From Hydractinia symbiolongicarpus (lineage: Eukaryota > Cnidaria > Hydrozoa > Anthoathecata > Hydractiniidae): 64,000 nucleotides of DNA. The translations under genes were made by a program, and so were the position numbers. Below are positions 13,101-24,800 of the stretch, one piece after another. The DNA is taken from the NCBI RefSeq assembly GCF_029227915.1, contig NC_079884.1, forward strand, positions 25,172,001 through 25,236,000, read 5' to 3'. Position 1 is the first letter of the stretch. Every line of letters starts with the position of its first letter. The notes below the pieces were generated by a model, which had not been told where the DNA came from, searched no databases, and worked only from the letters and a program-made list of their open reading frames with translations.

Positions 13101-16100
13101 GTATGATAAATTTGTTTGTTTGTTTGTTTGCAGCTTTGTTAGTGCCAACCGCAGATCAGTTTTTTTTTCAGCTTTCTGAGATTTTTCAGCTATTATGTTT
13201 GTTTTAGTAGCAACCAGTGGATCAATTTTCTTTTTTATTACCAGCAAAATCGGAACATTTAATGCAGCACTCTGTTCTTCTACAATAGTCTAATGAAATT
13301 CGTTATGTGTAAGTCATTAGTTAGAAAAAAATGTATAAATAATTAAAATTTGTAAACTTGCATAATTGCATAATTTGCAGGAAACATTGTTATTCTGTGC
13401 GAAAGAAGGTATGTGTAAAATTTTTTATCTCGGAAAATCGAGGTTTTCGATTTATTTATCTAAATCACCTTTTTAAATTTTTTATAAGAGTAAAATATGA
13501 ATGCGAAGGATTAATAAAGATCTGTTGTGATAAATAGTAATAACGCAGACATTAGAAATAAGGCATACTTACCAAGTACACAGATTCAACAAATTAAGAC
13601 ATTATTTTTTTAGTGGTCAAAGAATGCTGACTGTCGTCGTTATCTTTCTCAAAACTCCTATGAAGGAGGGTACTTTAGCCATCCAGCATTACCAGATGAA
13701 TTAAACAACTATGTCAATTCGTTTCCATTGCACTCCCCCTTTAAAGTTATATCAAGTGAAAACCTGGTGGAAATATGTGATAATATGCATGTGTATGAAA
13801 CAATGCGGGTGAGCATCCAAGCTACTATTGCAGTCATTGAGTTTATCCCAGGTGCGTAAAAAACCTAACTAAAAATATTGAAAACATTAAAAGAAGTATT
13901 TTTACATGTAATCTACACGTATCGACACATCGAATAATGCTCTCCATCTTTCTGTTTTTAATCTGATATACGTACGTTTTGAAGAATATCTTTTTTGTGT
14001 GTTTTAGTACTATGCATTTTATACACATTTTCAGGCTTTTTTTAGTGAATATCTTTTCAAAGGATGGGAAAAAATGTATTTGGTGACATTATTGTTCAAA
14101 TAACCGTAGTACAAGGACAAAAAAAGTGGTTCTCTTTTGCAAATACATACTTTAGAAACCACAAATCATGTTCAAAAAGAATGAATTTAGAAGTCTTTTG
14201 CTACCCAGTTGTGCAATAAAGAGTACATATACAATTCTATGTATTTTGTATTGATTGAATTTTGAGGGTGCTTGCATTTAAGTACCTTTTTGCAGAAACA
14301 TTTTTTGTTCTACTCTTTCTTTTAACATAATGGAAACAACGTTTGATATCACAAGACTAGCCCTGTCTCCTTGTATCTCCTAGAATTTGCTTCATTTTCT
14401 GATATCCTTACGTTTCCTTAATATCTTTCTTTTAAGCTTTCCCCCTTCTCATAAAATATCCTAAAATTTTCTCCATCTCCTGATATTTTTAGGATTTTTC
14501 TCCATCCTTTGTTATTATAATTGTCTGTCTATTTGTGAGCCAAAATGGTAACTTATTCCTTTGATTTTTCCGAAAAATTTTTTAAGGCTAGGGGTTTATT
14601 AAATCGAAAATTAAACTAAGCTAGGGCGACACAAGGGACTTTTTTATTATTATGCGGCGAGACTTGTTTATTTCATGCGCCGGAAAATGTTGCGCGTACA
14701 TTTCAGTATTCCTAATATTTTCTTTATTTAATTTCTGCCAAGATATGCTCCAATTTTCAATGACTTTGTGATTATGTGATTTAATTTTGTGTAGTATTTG
14801 TTGAATTGGAGTTGAAATGTTTCTTTTATAGTTATAACTGACGCACCTAAAAGCCTTCTGAAAAGAAAGTCGCCTCGCTTGAATTCAAGTGTGGGGAAGA
14901 GAAAACGATCTGGTGGATTATTTGACGAACCTCAAAGCGAGTTTTCTGATTCTGGTAAGAGTCTATTGTGTTTACTTTTACAACGATCCTGCCGAATTTC
15001 TCTTTTTCTTCTTGAAAAAAACCTTAAGTGGAATCACATGAGCTGACCTGGTAAATAGCCTGGAAGTTAAAGGGAATTTTATAAGTTTGGGGAAAATGTG
15101 TGAGATTCAGAGTTTTGGTTAATGTTTTACAGGGAGAGCTATTTTCCTTTTTTTTAAATATTCTTATTTAGACTTATATTTCGCTGTTTATTTTTTAACC
15201 AATTAGAATTCAATCATTACTGGTTCCTTTTGAAAAAAATTATTCAAAATGAGTATTTTTTTTTCTAAAAGTGTGTTTACATTCAACATTTTAATTTTGG
15301 CGCCTACTCATGGTTTTTCGTGGAAATCAAAGAGGTTTTATTGTGCAACGAATCCGCCATTCAGAAATTCGCTCTATATTGAGTAGGCAATTTTTCTTTT
15401 GAAATCTTTTCTAGAGTACATGTTCTTTTTAAACGCGTAGCATATTCAGGCTTAAATAGGGGAATTTTTTAGGCATAGGCTAAGGGTATTGCCCAACCTT
15501 GTTGTATCCTTCTGATGCGTTTTTTCCTATATCATCGGTATTTTAATCAGACACAGTCTTAAGCTGAATTAACACCAGAACACTACACTATCTAAACCTG
15601 GGCTTGTGTAATTATACTTCTATTTTTGTGGAGTTTTTTAAAAAGGTAAAAACAGGACCGTGTCATCCTACCTTTATCGCTCTTAAGGAAACGTTTAAGT
15701 TTTTAATTTGTTTCATCGATACTATAACATACTATAAGCGTAATTGTGTTTTTTCGCATAAGCATATCCCAGCCTTACTTCAAATTCTCACTTGCTTATG
15801 AAAAGAACATGTATATCCGACCAATTATAGGATTTATTTCAATTATCTGTAAGTCAAGCATGTATAACTTTTCCTTAGGTTCGCAAAACTCTTCTCAGGA
15901 GGAAGCCGGACGATATCCTTTCCGCGTGATAGATAGAAATGGATTAGAGGTCAGCGATAAGATTAAAAACGTTGGTGACGTCGAGTTAACTGAAGAAAGT
16001 AAGCGTTCACTTACCGGTGGTCGAAAAGATCTGCACTGCATGCTGAGGATCCTGTTATTTGGTTTAAACAAGAAAGTCGCAGTAATGAGCTCACTTATTC

Positions 16101-16309
16101 CAAAACAAGATCCCTCCTCTGCTGAAGGCATCATATTAGACGTTCTGGAAGGGCGATCCATTCATAAGTTTGTACATAGACCCGAATCGTTTTTAGAAAA
16201 CGCAGAAACAATGGTGAAACCGGATGATAGATTTTTATTTGTGCTTGATTTGTATTATAAAGGGAAGAATGATGTAGAAGTTGTAATAAATCGAGGGTTT
16301 AGAGTTTGA
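10175..16309 (+). CDS. radx: RADX-like RPA-related ssDNA-binding protein
   Basis: RADX binds single-stranded DNA through OB folds and limits RAD51 at replication forks (known from the vertebrate protein). Exons by splice site and phase: 10175-11043, 11955-12127, 12801-about 13096, 13381-13408, 13614-13851, 14832-14954, 15879-16309; about 718 residues against about 855 in human. Recognised blocks: YLPLYNNEDIYGSAW in exon 1 (vertebrate form YLPLWNNEDPYG); GDFWMYRWLVLKDG in exon 2 (vertebrate DFWSYRWIHIADG); MRVSIQATIAVIEFIP in exon 5; and a C-terminal domain ending DVEVVINRGF. Exon 6 encodes a basic low-complexity linker. All joins keep frame except exon 3 to exon 4, where the visible donor at 13097 is in the wrong phase. 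A different donor or a missed mini-exon is likely. The start is the first of two adjacent ATGs; no upstream coding exon is visible. Confidence 0.8.
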
Positions 16310-16779
16310 AAAGAATAGTTGACTTTTCGTGCAATGTACTGTTTTGGTTTTGCGTTAAGAGTAAGGGACATGCGCACGCATTTCAGTAGCTTGAAAGTAT
16401 GAACAACGGACCACAGTAATCAAAGAAATGTATCAGTAAAAAAATATTCACTTTAAATTGAAACTTTTTAAGAGAAATGTATGGTTAAAAAGACTAAGGG
16501 GCTGTTTATATGAGAGGCGGGACGGGACGATTGCCGGGACGGGACGTTTGCCGGGATCCCGCTCTCATTAATAATTATACTTAAAATCACTTTGCGTTTA
16601 TATGAAAATTTTTTGTCCCGGGACAATTTCGTCCCGTCCCGGCTGAGCGGGATCCCGCTTGAGCTAAGCGGGATCCCGGCTTAGGCGGGACGTTTTTTTT
16701 CATATAAACACACCGTCCCGGGACAAACGAGGTAATATTTGCACTATCAGCATATTTCAATAGAAAGAAAAAAACAAAC

Positions 16780-17031
16780 ATGGCTGCTAAACGTACACTT
16801 GTTAAGAAGCCAACAGATGTTCCAACCAAGAAAAAGTGTTTTAGATTCAATGATGAAATGGTTTTTAACCTCATTAACTGTCTATTAGATTATAAAGCAA
16901 AGTGTGAGTTTGAGAACATTGATTTTGATGCAGACAAACCAATGCAATACAAAGTCATTCGAACTGAGTTGGCAAAATACTGCCTGAACGTTAAGAGAAA
17001 AATACATTTTGTAAGAAAAATAATCTTGTGA
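16780..17031 (+). pseudogene. Harbinger Myb/SANT-like protein, truncated
   Basis: The reading frame begins MAAKRTLVKKPTDVPTKKK and enters a Myb/SANT-like DNA-binding region, seen as FNDEMVFNLINCLLDYKAKC and KVIRTELAKYC. Active Harbinger elements encode such a protein to help the transposase reach the element ends. The family-like sequence stops near residue 70, around 16985. The remaining residues are antisense to the transposase gene and are therefore artefacts of the deletion junction. Confidence 0.7.
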
Positions 17032-17724
17032 GTGTTCACTAGGTCGTAAAATTTGTACGTGGGTGCCATCTATGCAGCCAAAAGCTTGCGTCATTCCAAA
17101 TTTGGCCTCAAATTCTCCTACTTTTTCAAGCATCTCTTCTTTCGTTTTTGGCAGGGCTATGTATTTTGGTCCAAGCTTGTAAGTTATGCAGTTACAAACA
17201 TCTCTTATGACTTTTGACACCGTAGATATGTGCAGGCCAAAAGTGTTTGCTGTCATTGACAAAGATCCTGTGTCTTTCAAGTAGTACAACGTTACTGCAA
17301 CTTTTTTTTCTGCAGACAAGGCTCGATAATTTGGAGATGTGTTGTCAGGAGTAATCCATATGCGTATTTGATCTACTAAATCAGTAAACATAGCCTTTGT
17401 CATTCTGAAGTTCTTTTTCCAATCCTCCTCGGGAAGAACATCAAAAAACATGTTCAACCACCACTGTTCCACTCGTCCTTGTTTGAACCATGTTGAACGA
17501 GGAATTCGGTTTTTCCTTTGCTCTTTCAATGCTTTCTGTTTTTTTATCCAACAGTTTCTTTTGCTTCCACTCAAAAGTGATGCAGTTAAAAGAGTTCTAT
17601 AGTGAGTGTATTGAAGTGCTAAAATCATTAACAATGTATTGAGCTGCAACAACAATGTTGATGATGTTAAAAAAATCTTTTTATTCGCTTGCAATTTTGT
17701 TTTGTTTTCGTTTTGACGCGCCAT
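16885..17724 (-). pseudogene. Harbinger DDE transposase, C-terminus deleted
   Basis: Starting at 17724, the protein shows the PIF/Harbinger (DDE_Tnp_4) pattern: FRMTKAMFTDLVDQIR, a helix-turn-helix-like stretch TANTFGLHISTVSKVI, then GCIDGTHVQI with the first catalytic Asp, and YFSLNVQAV. At that point, about 16978-16983, the family sequence ends. The last 30 or so residues of the open frame are antisense of the Myb-like gene. The second Asp and the Glu of the catalytic triad are missing, so the protein should be inactive. Confidence 0.85.
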
Positions 17725-17869
17725 TATACTTTAGAAAAATTTAAATTTGGCGCTTGTGTTGTGAAATCGTCCTGGCGCACTTTTTTCCATATAAAGGCGG
17801 GATAAAATCATCCCGGCAAACGTCCCGTCCCGGCAATCGTCCCGTCCCGCCTCTTATATAAACAGCCCC

Positions 17870-18835
17870 TAACCCCCGTGAGTTTTAGATCTCGTGTTTT
17901 CTCAAAAACTCAATTTCTTTAATAACAATTTTTCTCTACATGGTCCTGCTTTTTATTTTACCTCCCAGAATGCGTGTTCATGCACAAAAATTTGCAAATT
18001 TTTGTAAACATTGGCAAGTCATCCATAAAACCTTCTGTACTTTCTAGTGTGTTAAATTACTAAGTGTTTGCTTACTCCGTTAGGTTTAACGGACGTAAAT
18101 AAGTACTGGCATGAAAAAGGCGTCGGAAATGTTTGCGGCACGTGTTTACAAATTAAACTTTAATTTTAAGGTTAATTATCGCCGTCGCAAAACAAACGAT
18201 TTTCGCGGGCATTTAATTTCTTACATGACAACATTTTGGAATTTTGTCAAACAGGCAATTTTTAGATGTTTCGCAGAGAAGAAGTTAGACGTTTGTAGTC
18301 GGCAAATTATTCGCTGTCGTTGTCACACACTTTGATCGCAAAAAAGTCGAAGGGATTGCCTCATCCATGCAAACATCCCAGTGCTTGATTCGTGATCTGC
18401 TGCTGATGTTCTTTGTAGTATTGTTTATCTCTGACTTTTTCAACGGAACAAAAAAAAAGAGATCGTAAACATTTACACTTTTTTATAAGAACCAGGAAGT
18501 TTGCCTTTCAACCTGAGATGTTCTCTCTTTTTTCGCATGCTCCATCTTAATTTAATTTCCGCTCTCGACACGCGCGCATATCTTTAAAATCACATGAAGA
18601 TAGAGATATAGACAGAGACAGCATAAAACCTCCGTCAATCTAATACTGAAAATCCCTTGCATACAAAATTGAGGAAGTTTGGACGCGTAGGTTTCATTTA
18701 CGAACGGTGACTGAAAATACGGACCATTCTGTTAAATACATATCGTAATAGTAAAAATGCTACCCGAGTAGTGAACACTAGTTCCTTTGCTGACACGCGT
18801 TTCGAAGTGAACGATACACACATTCGCCATTAGTT
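17870..18835. other. Intergenic between Harbinger element and eif3m
   Basis: No recognised gene. The last few hundred bases before 18836 should contain the eif3m promoter and 5' UTR. No TATA box is obvious there, as is common for housekeeping genes. Confidence 0.4.
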
Positions 18836-21800
18836 ATGGAGAGTTCTTTGCCAGTATTTATTGACCTGCCTGAAAAAGATCAGGTAATATTTTTATTGCT
18901 AGATTTCCATGATTGTAATGATGGCAGTCTAAATCAAAACTTTTTTTTTGGTATAGAAAAACAAGAAAATATTTGTCCTGTACATGCCCTAAAATTGCAA
19001 ATTTTGGTAGCTAGCGCACATTTTTTTGTGTATATACTTCGTAGGTTGCTTAGGAGCATACATCTCAAAATGTTGCAGAAATAACGTAGCGTATAATCCG
19101 CCAACTCCGTGAAAAAAACACATTTAACGTCCTTATATCCATATCTTCAACATATCGGTTATTTGAAACTTTTATTATCGTAGCGCTATCTGTCGTGGAC
19201 CGTTCAGGGGGTATGACAAGAAAAAAAATACATTTAATTGTGGACAAATAAGCCGGATCCGACATGTACTATCATCCAATAATGCCGTGATGGATCCTTC
19301 AACTCCGTGAAATTTGAAAAACACGTTTGCTTTCTGATGACTAGCAAAAATATTTTAAAAATTAAAATATTCATTTGAAAACATTCTCAAATCATTGGAA
19401 CCTCGGTAAAGGTATATATAACATGACCATAATTATAATCAATTAACTGAGATAACAATATATATAAAAAAGACCACCCTCGCGCTTGACTTGAAAATCA
19501 CAAAAAGTTGTAATTTTTGTCATGTGGGAGTTCCGACACCCCTAAAATGATTAAGTGGTAGTATCAAACCCCCTGAATTGAATTCATTCATTAAAAATGG
19601 TAGACAGAGCTGTGGTAAGTTGTTGTAGGCTTCGAAAGCAGCTTCACGGAGTTATCGGATTCACAGAGTTGGCGGATCATACGCTATATATATAGTATCT
19701 GTGTGTGCACCCTTACCACCCAAAATGTGACAACCACACCAAATTATGAATTTAGGATAGTATATAACTTTTGTAAGAGAGAATCTCTTATTAAGGCGAT
19801 TTGTCATCTTTTTTCGATTCTTCTTCTTTTACGATTATCACAACAACCACATCTAGTCATGCCATTATTTTTGTATACATAGTTTTATTTTTTGTCCTTG
19901 ATCAACAAAATTTTGTGTGTGAATTAAAAATTGAAAGTCTTGATATGATTAGGCTAGGAATAGACTATTTTGACTCTGCTCCGACTGAGGACAAGCTGTT
20001 GGTAAAAAGTGCATTTCAATACACTCAATCATAGTGCTGTGTTTTTCCTGCGCGCATTATCCCAAAAAGATGCGTGCGCAGAATTGGAGGTAAAGAAAAC
20101 ATTAGTGCAGAAAAACACATGGCTGGGGTTAACCAAGGGCTATGGTAATATTCACTCATGAATTTCATTTAAAATCGTTTAAAAGAATCATTTAAAAAAT
20201 TCGTTTCATATCATTTCATTCTTTAATTAACATGACTTGCCATACTAATTAGCCATGAAGAACTTGAATGGATATTCATGCATTGTGGAAAAAAAATATT
20301 TCACAACAACTACGTTCGAAACGTTCATAATAAAATAGTTATGTGCTTAAAAAAATTGGCACAACTATGAAATGCAAGGGCAGCAGGCAGAAAAAACAAT
20401 ATTGATAGCACAATTAGGCGAAATTAATTGCTTAAATAGTGTATTATAGACTAATTACGCTATCATAGCCTACCCGTTATCAAGGGATTTTGGGGTCATC
20501 TGCAAAAAATTAGGAGGCCTGGGACAAGCCAATAAATCTCCTTTATAATATCTATGCATTGATAAAGTTTGAATGCATACAACTAATCTACTGATGACAG
20601 AAAATTCGTTAAATATGACATCATAATTTATGCAGCATCATAATTAAATCTGAAATTTTTTAAATGTGAATATCTTGAGAACAAAAAGAGCTTTTTAAAA
20701 AAATTGAAAAGCTAGTGAACCAACTTTTTAAGCTTTATATTATCAAGTCCAGCATTAAAAAATCAAATCAAATCTTCAGCATTTCTTCTACTTTCAAGAA
20801 CATTTAGAAGTTGAATTTAGTTTGTTATGTTATAAAAAATGATAGTGATTGTGAAAAATGCTTAAAGACAAAGCAAGTTCCAGTGAGAAAAATACTAAGT
20901 TGTCAAACTTATGTCCTCTTGTTCAACACTATCTTCCCTTAAATATGCTATCACCATTGTTTTTTTTTTAAAATGCATTGTTCATTTATTATGGAGGACA
21001 ATAACCTGAGAATAAACAAATAATAAAAAATATGTGATTTAGTGATTGCATACTTTTAGAAAAACTGATATAATTTTGCATAATCATTCATAGTGGGTTT
21101 GTTGGAAGAAAAATCAAAAGAAAAATATTTTAATGTATTATTTGGGATAGGAATTTTACATATTAATCATTAAAAATCTCAGAAACTTCTTTATAATTGT
21201 ATGAAAAAAATTTTTTTTTAGTGAGAACACAGCATTAGCCTACATCTTTACTTTGTTCTTATTCAGGGAAACTTTTTGGAAGTTTTGCGGAATTTTTCTT
21301 TATATTTATATATATATAAAAAAAATTGGTGTTGCTTAATGCAACTTCATAATTTTATTCATTAACAATCACACCAACACAATTATTGTAGGTAAGAGAA
21401 AAAAAAATCACAACCAAAAGTATCTATAAGCAAATTGCAATTGTAATAAAAATTAATATTCCTTAGTAGTTCTTATTTTAAATTCAGACTCGGGTTGTTC
21501 TTAATTTTAAAACTTCGTATGGTTATTTTGTTCTTATTTTTTTTACAAAATTGGAGGCTTTTGCTCTTGTAAAATTGTTTTTTTTAAGTGTATACTTGCT
21601 ATCAAAATTAAACAAGACACAATTCCAACAATTCCATCTATGGTGAAAGGATTTAATTGACAGTTGTGACGAGATTATTTGAACATTCTTTCAGAAGAAA
21701 TGTTCAAACAATCTTGTTTTTTTTTCATCTTTACACATTTAAATTCTGTTTTTACTGCTTTCATAGCATAACCCATTCATTATCAATGAATACAAATTGG

Positions 21801-24800
21801 TCCATACACATAGTTGTATCAATTGCTAACGAAAGTGTTTACATTTTTTGGAGCTTATGGCTAGGGCTAAACTGTTTCAGAATATTGCACCAATAAAATG
21901 AATCAATTTCATTGGTGAACATCAGGCTTAGCTTAGTATTGCTTATTTACCCTTCTTTGTTATAGTGTGTTATGTAATGATTGTTTTGCTTTTCCGTCTG
22001 TTCTAGTTTCTTACAAAGAACAAATGTATTGCCATACTTTTTTTGTTGTGTTTGTATTTAAAGCCAAGTTTCTTAGTTATCTTACAAGTTTTCTCCTCAA
22101 TTCTCCTCAATTTTGTTAACAAAAGCTCCTCAAAAGTCCTCAAATCTTTTCAAATTTTGTTTTGAAAAAAAAAAAAGTTTGAACCCTGATTTAACACATC
22201 TATAGTTTGCTTGTTACAGATGCACACAATTTCTATATTATAAGAGATTAAAAATGCTTCTTACTTTTTTATAGGCACAGGAGATTCGTCAATATCTGAT
22301 TTCAGCTGGGTCTGATCTTAGCAGTGACAGTAAAGAAAGTATTCATGAGGAATTGTCATGTTTGCTGGATGCTTGCGATAACTGGTTAAAATCTGCTAGT
22401 GATGATGGTAAGAATATATTATTGTCCTGTTGTTTGTCAGAAATATTTTTTGGTGCCTTTTCCATGCTCTATTATTGGATTAAAAAGTGTTTGTCTGGGA
22501 AACTTATTTAGGCTCGTTTTTCTGGTTTGAAACCAATTTGCTCTTAGCCCGACTTTTAACTGAATTGGCCTATGACTTATTTATGAGTGCAAAAAATTAA
22601 GTAGTGCCATTTTATGACTGTACTGCTAAATGTTTACGAAAAATGAGAAAGAAAAGAAAAAAGGCGTATCAATTGTTTTTTCCCTCTCAATTTATTATCA
22701 TTTGGCTGTAGTGTTTCAGCACCTGTATACTTGATTCTTAAAGCACTTATATATTTTCCTTTTTTTTCTTTCCAGATTTAGAAGCCATGATGAACAGTTT
22801 TATATCACTTATTCTTTTCTGTACATTTGATGACAAACTGACACGAAAGTTTTGCGCTAAATTAACAGAGATGGGTGCTTCGGAAAGTAATGCCCTGCTC
22901 AGAATTAAAATGTAGGTTTTGTGTTTCTTATTATTAAAACATGCAGGAAGGGTAGGAGGGAAAAAGGAATCAAGGGAGAGATGAAGATGGGTAAAGTCTT
23001 ATCCAGTAGCTGTTAAATAGTTATTTCCCAATTGGAGGAATTTATCCTGAATTTCCCAATTTAGTAAACTTAAACCACCTTTAGAAAAAATCTTTTTTTG
23101 AAAAAAACTATAGTAACATGTACTGCTGCTTTTTCTTAATTAGAAATAAATACTTGTTATCAAAATATTTAGTTATGTAAGGAATTTGTGAGGTCTCGAA
23201 AAAGAACATGCAAAGCATTACATTGGGCTTTTTATATATGGGATAATGATCTGCTGTCTCTAATGATACACATGGTGATTATACCCAAGGGTTATTGAGG
23301 TTGGATCTGAGATGATTTCTAAGTATTAACCACCATGTAGTAAGTGCAATAAAAAAATAATGATATACCAGTAGACTTGGTGTGTTGCACTTGTATATTA
23401 AAATTATTAAAAATTAGGCTAAGGAAAGTTAATTTTCTAATTAGTGTGTCCCCATGCATATACCTTTTAGATAGCCTTTTCCATCCAATTCTAGTGCATC
23501 TTTTTCCTTTTCCGTGTATTTGACTAGATCGAAACTATGCACTATGACTAACCATCTCTTAATAGCTCCCCACAGTAGTAGGAATCGTATTTCGATGAAA
23601 TATCCTTAGTCCGTGCCATGAACTTTTCTCCTGAAAAGTAGCGTTTCTAGAAACATTAAAGCTATGAAAAACCTTTTTTCATCAATTGAACACATGCCAG
23701 TGTAGTTTTTGGGTGTGATTGCTAACTAAACCAACTTGGCTTTCACGTAGAACATTTTACATGAATCGTCATGCAATTTATTATGCTACTTTTTAATATT
23801 TTGTATATTTTGATGTATTAATTTTTCTTAAATTGATAGATTAAACAACTTATTTGTTGGCTTGCCTGAAGGTAATGCTTTGAGATATGATGTATACATT
23901 GGCCAACTTCGTCTGGCTTCAAAGTTCGGTCACACTAATGCTATTATAACACAGTTGAAACAGGTATGTTGAAGTTTTGAGTTAATGAAAATCAGGCTTT
24001 TATGAGAAGCTGTTGTTGGTTTTGGATAAAAAACAAATGTGTTTAAGGCTGAAAATAACCATTAATGCCACAAAGATTTCAATAAAACTAGATAAAAACA
24101 CAAAACCTAATTTGATTGGATAACTCAAATCACAAAATGGTTTGATATCCAAAACAAATGGTCAGTTTGTTTTAAATACTACAAGCAACAGTATAGTTTA
24201 TTTAAACACGTCAAAGCGTCTTGGCAAATATTGTGCCCCAAGAAAAGGAAATTAAGTAAAGGCAGGTATCCACTTAAACGAAAATGGTTTATTTGATCTT
24301 CGTTGATCGCAAAAACCTATATATATATTAACATGACTATTGGTATTAGAACTAATATTTTTTCGCAGGTTAAAGAGTGGCTAAAGATGTGGGATATTAG
24401 CATTGAACAGAAACGCACATGTTACAGAGAATTGCACACAGCTTTAAAAGATGAACACAAAAGGTGAGTATCATCTTTGAGAGGTTGATTTTGCACCTTT
24501 CTTTTTATGGTGTCTTTTATTGTTATGGTACCCCTCATTATTTATAGACTTTTATGGACTTCTCAACCTTAGCGTGTTTATATATATTTTAACTTTTAAT
24601 AATCCATAAAAGTCAATAAAAATTATGTAATAAAGCATAATTCTAGAATTATGTTTAAGAGCTTTTATAATTTAGACCTGCTTTTAAAAAAATTGTATTC
24701 TATTTGAATGTTAGTAAAAATGTAGCTTTTTTGCACCAACGGTGAGAACATAAGATTGACCACCATTTTTGAGCATCTTGTAATTGAGGCTGAAACAGTT

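Larger units (their letters stand above)
16498..17869. mobile_element. PIF/Harbinger DNA transposon, internally deleted
   Basis: The element is 1372 bp and begins GGGGCTGTTTATATGAGAGG and ends with the inverted complement, ATATAAACAGCCCC. Long GC-rich subterminal inverted repeats (GGGACGGGACG and CGTCCCGTCCC) extend inward at both ends. The flanks are TAA on both sides (16495-16497 and 17870-17872), the 3-bp target duplication typical of Harbinger. It carries two genes pointing toward each other, a Myb/SANT-like gene and a DDE transposase, both cut at about 16976-16990. It therefore cannot move by itself. It lies between RADX and eif3m. Confidence 0.92.
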
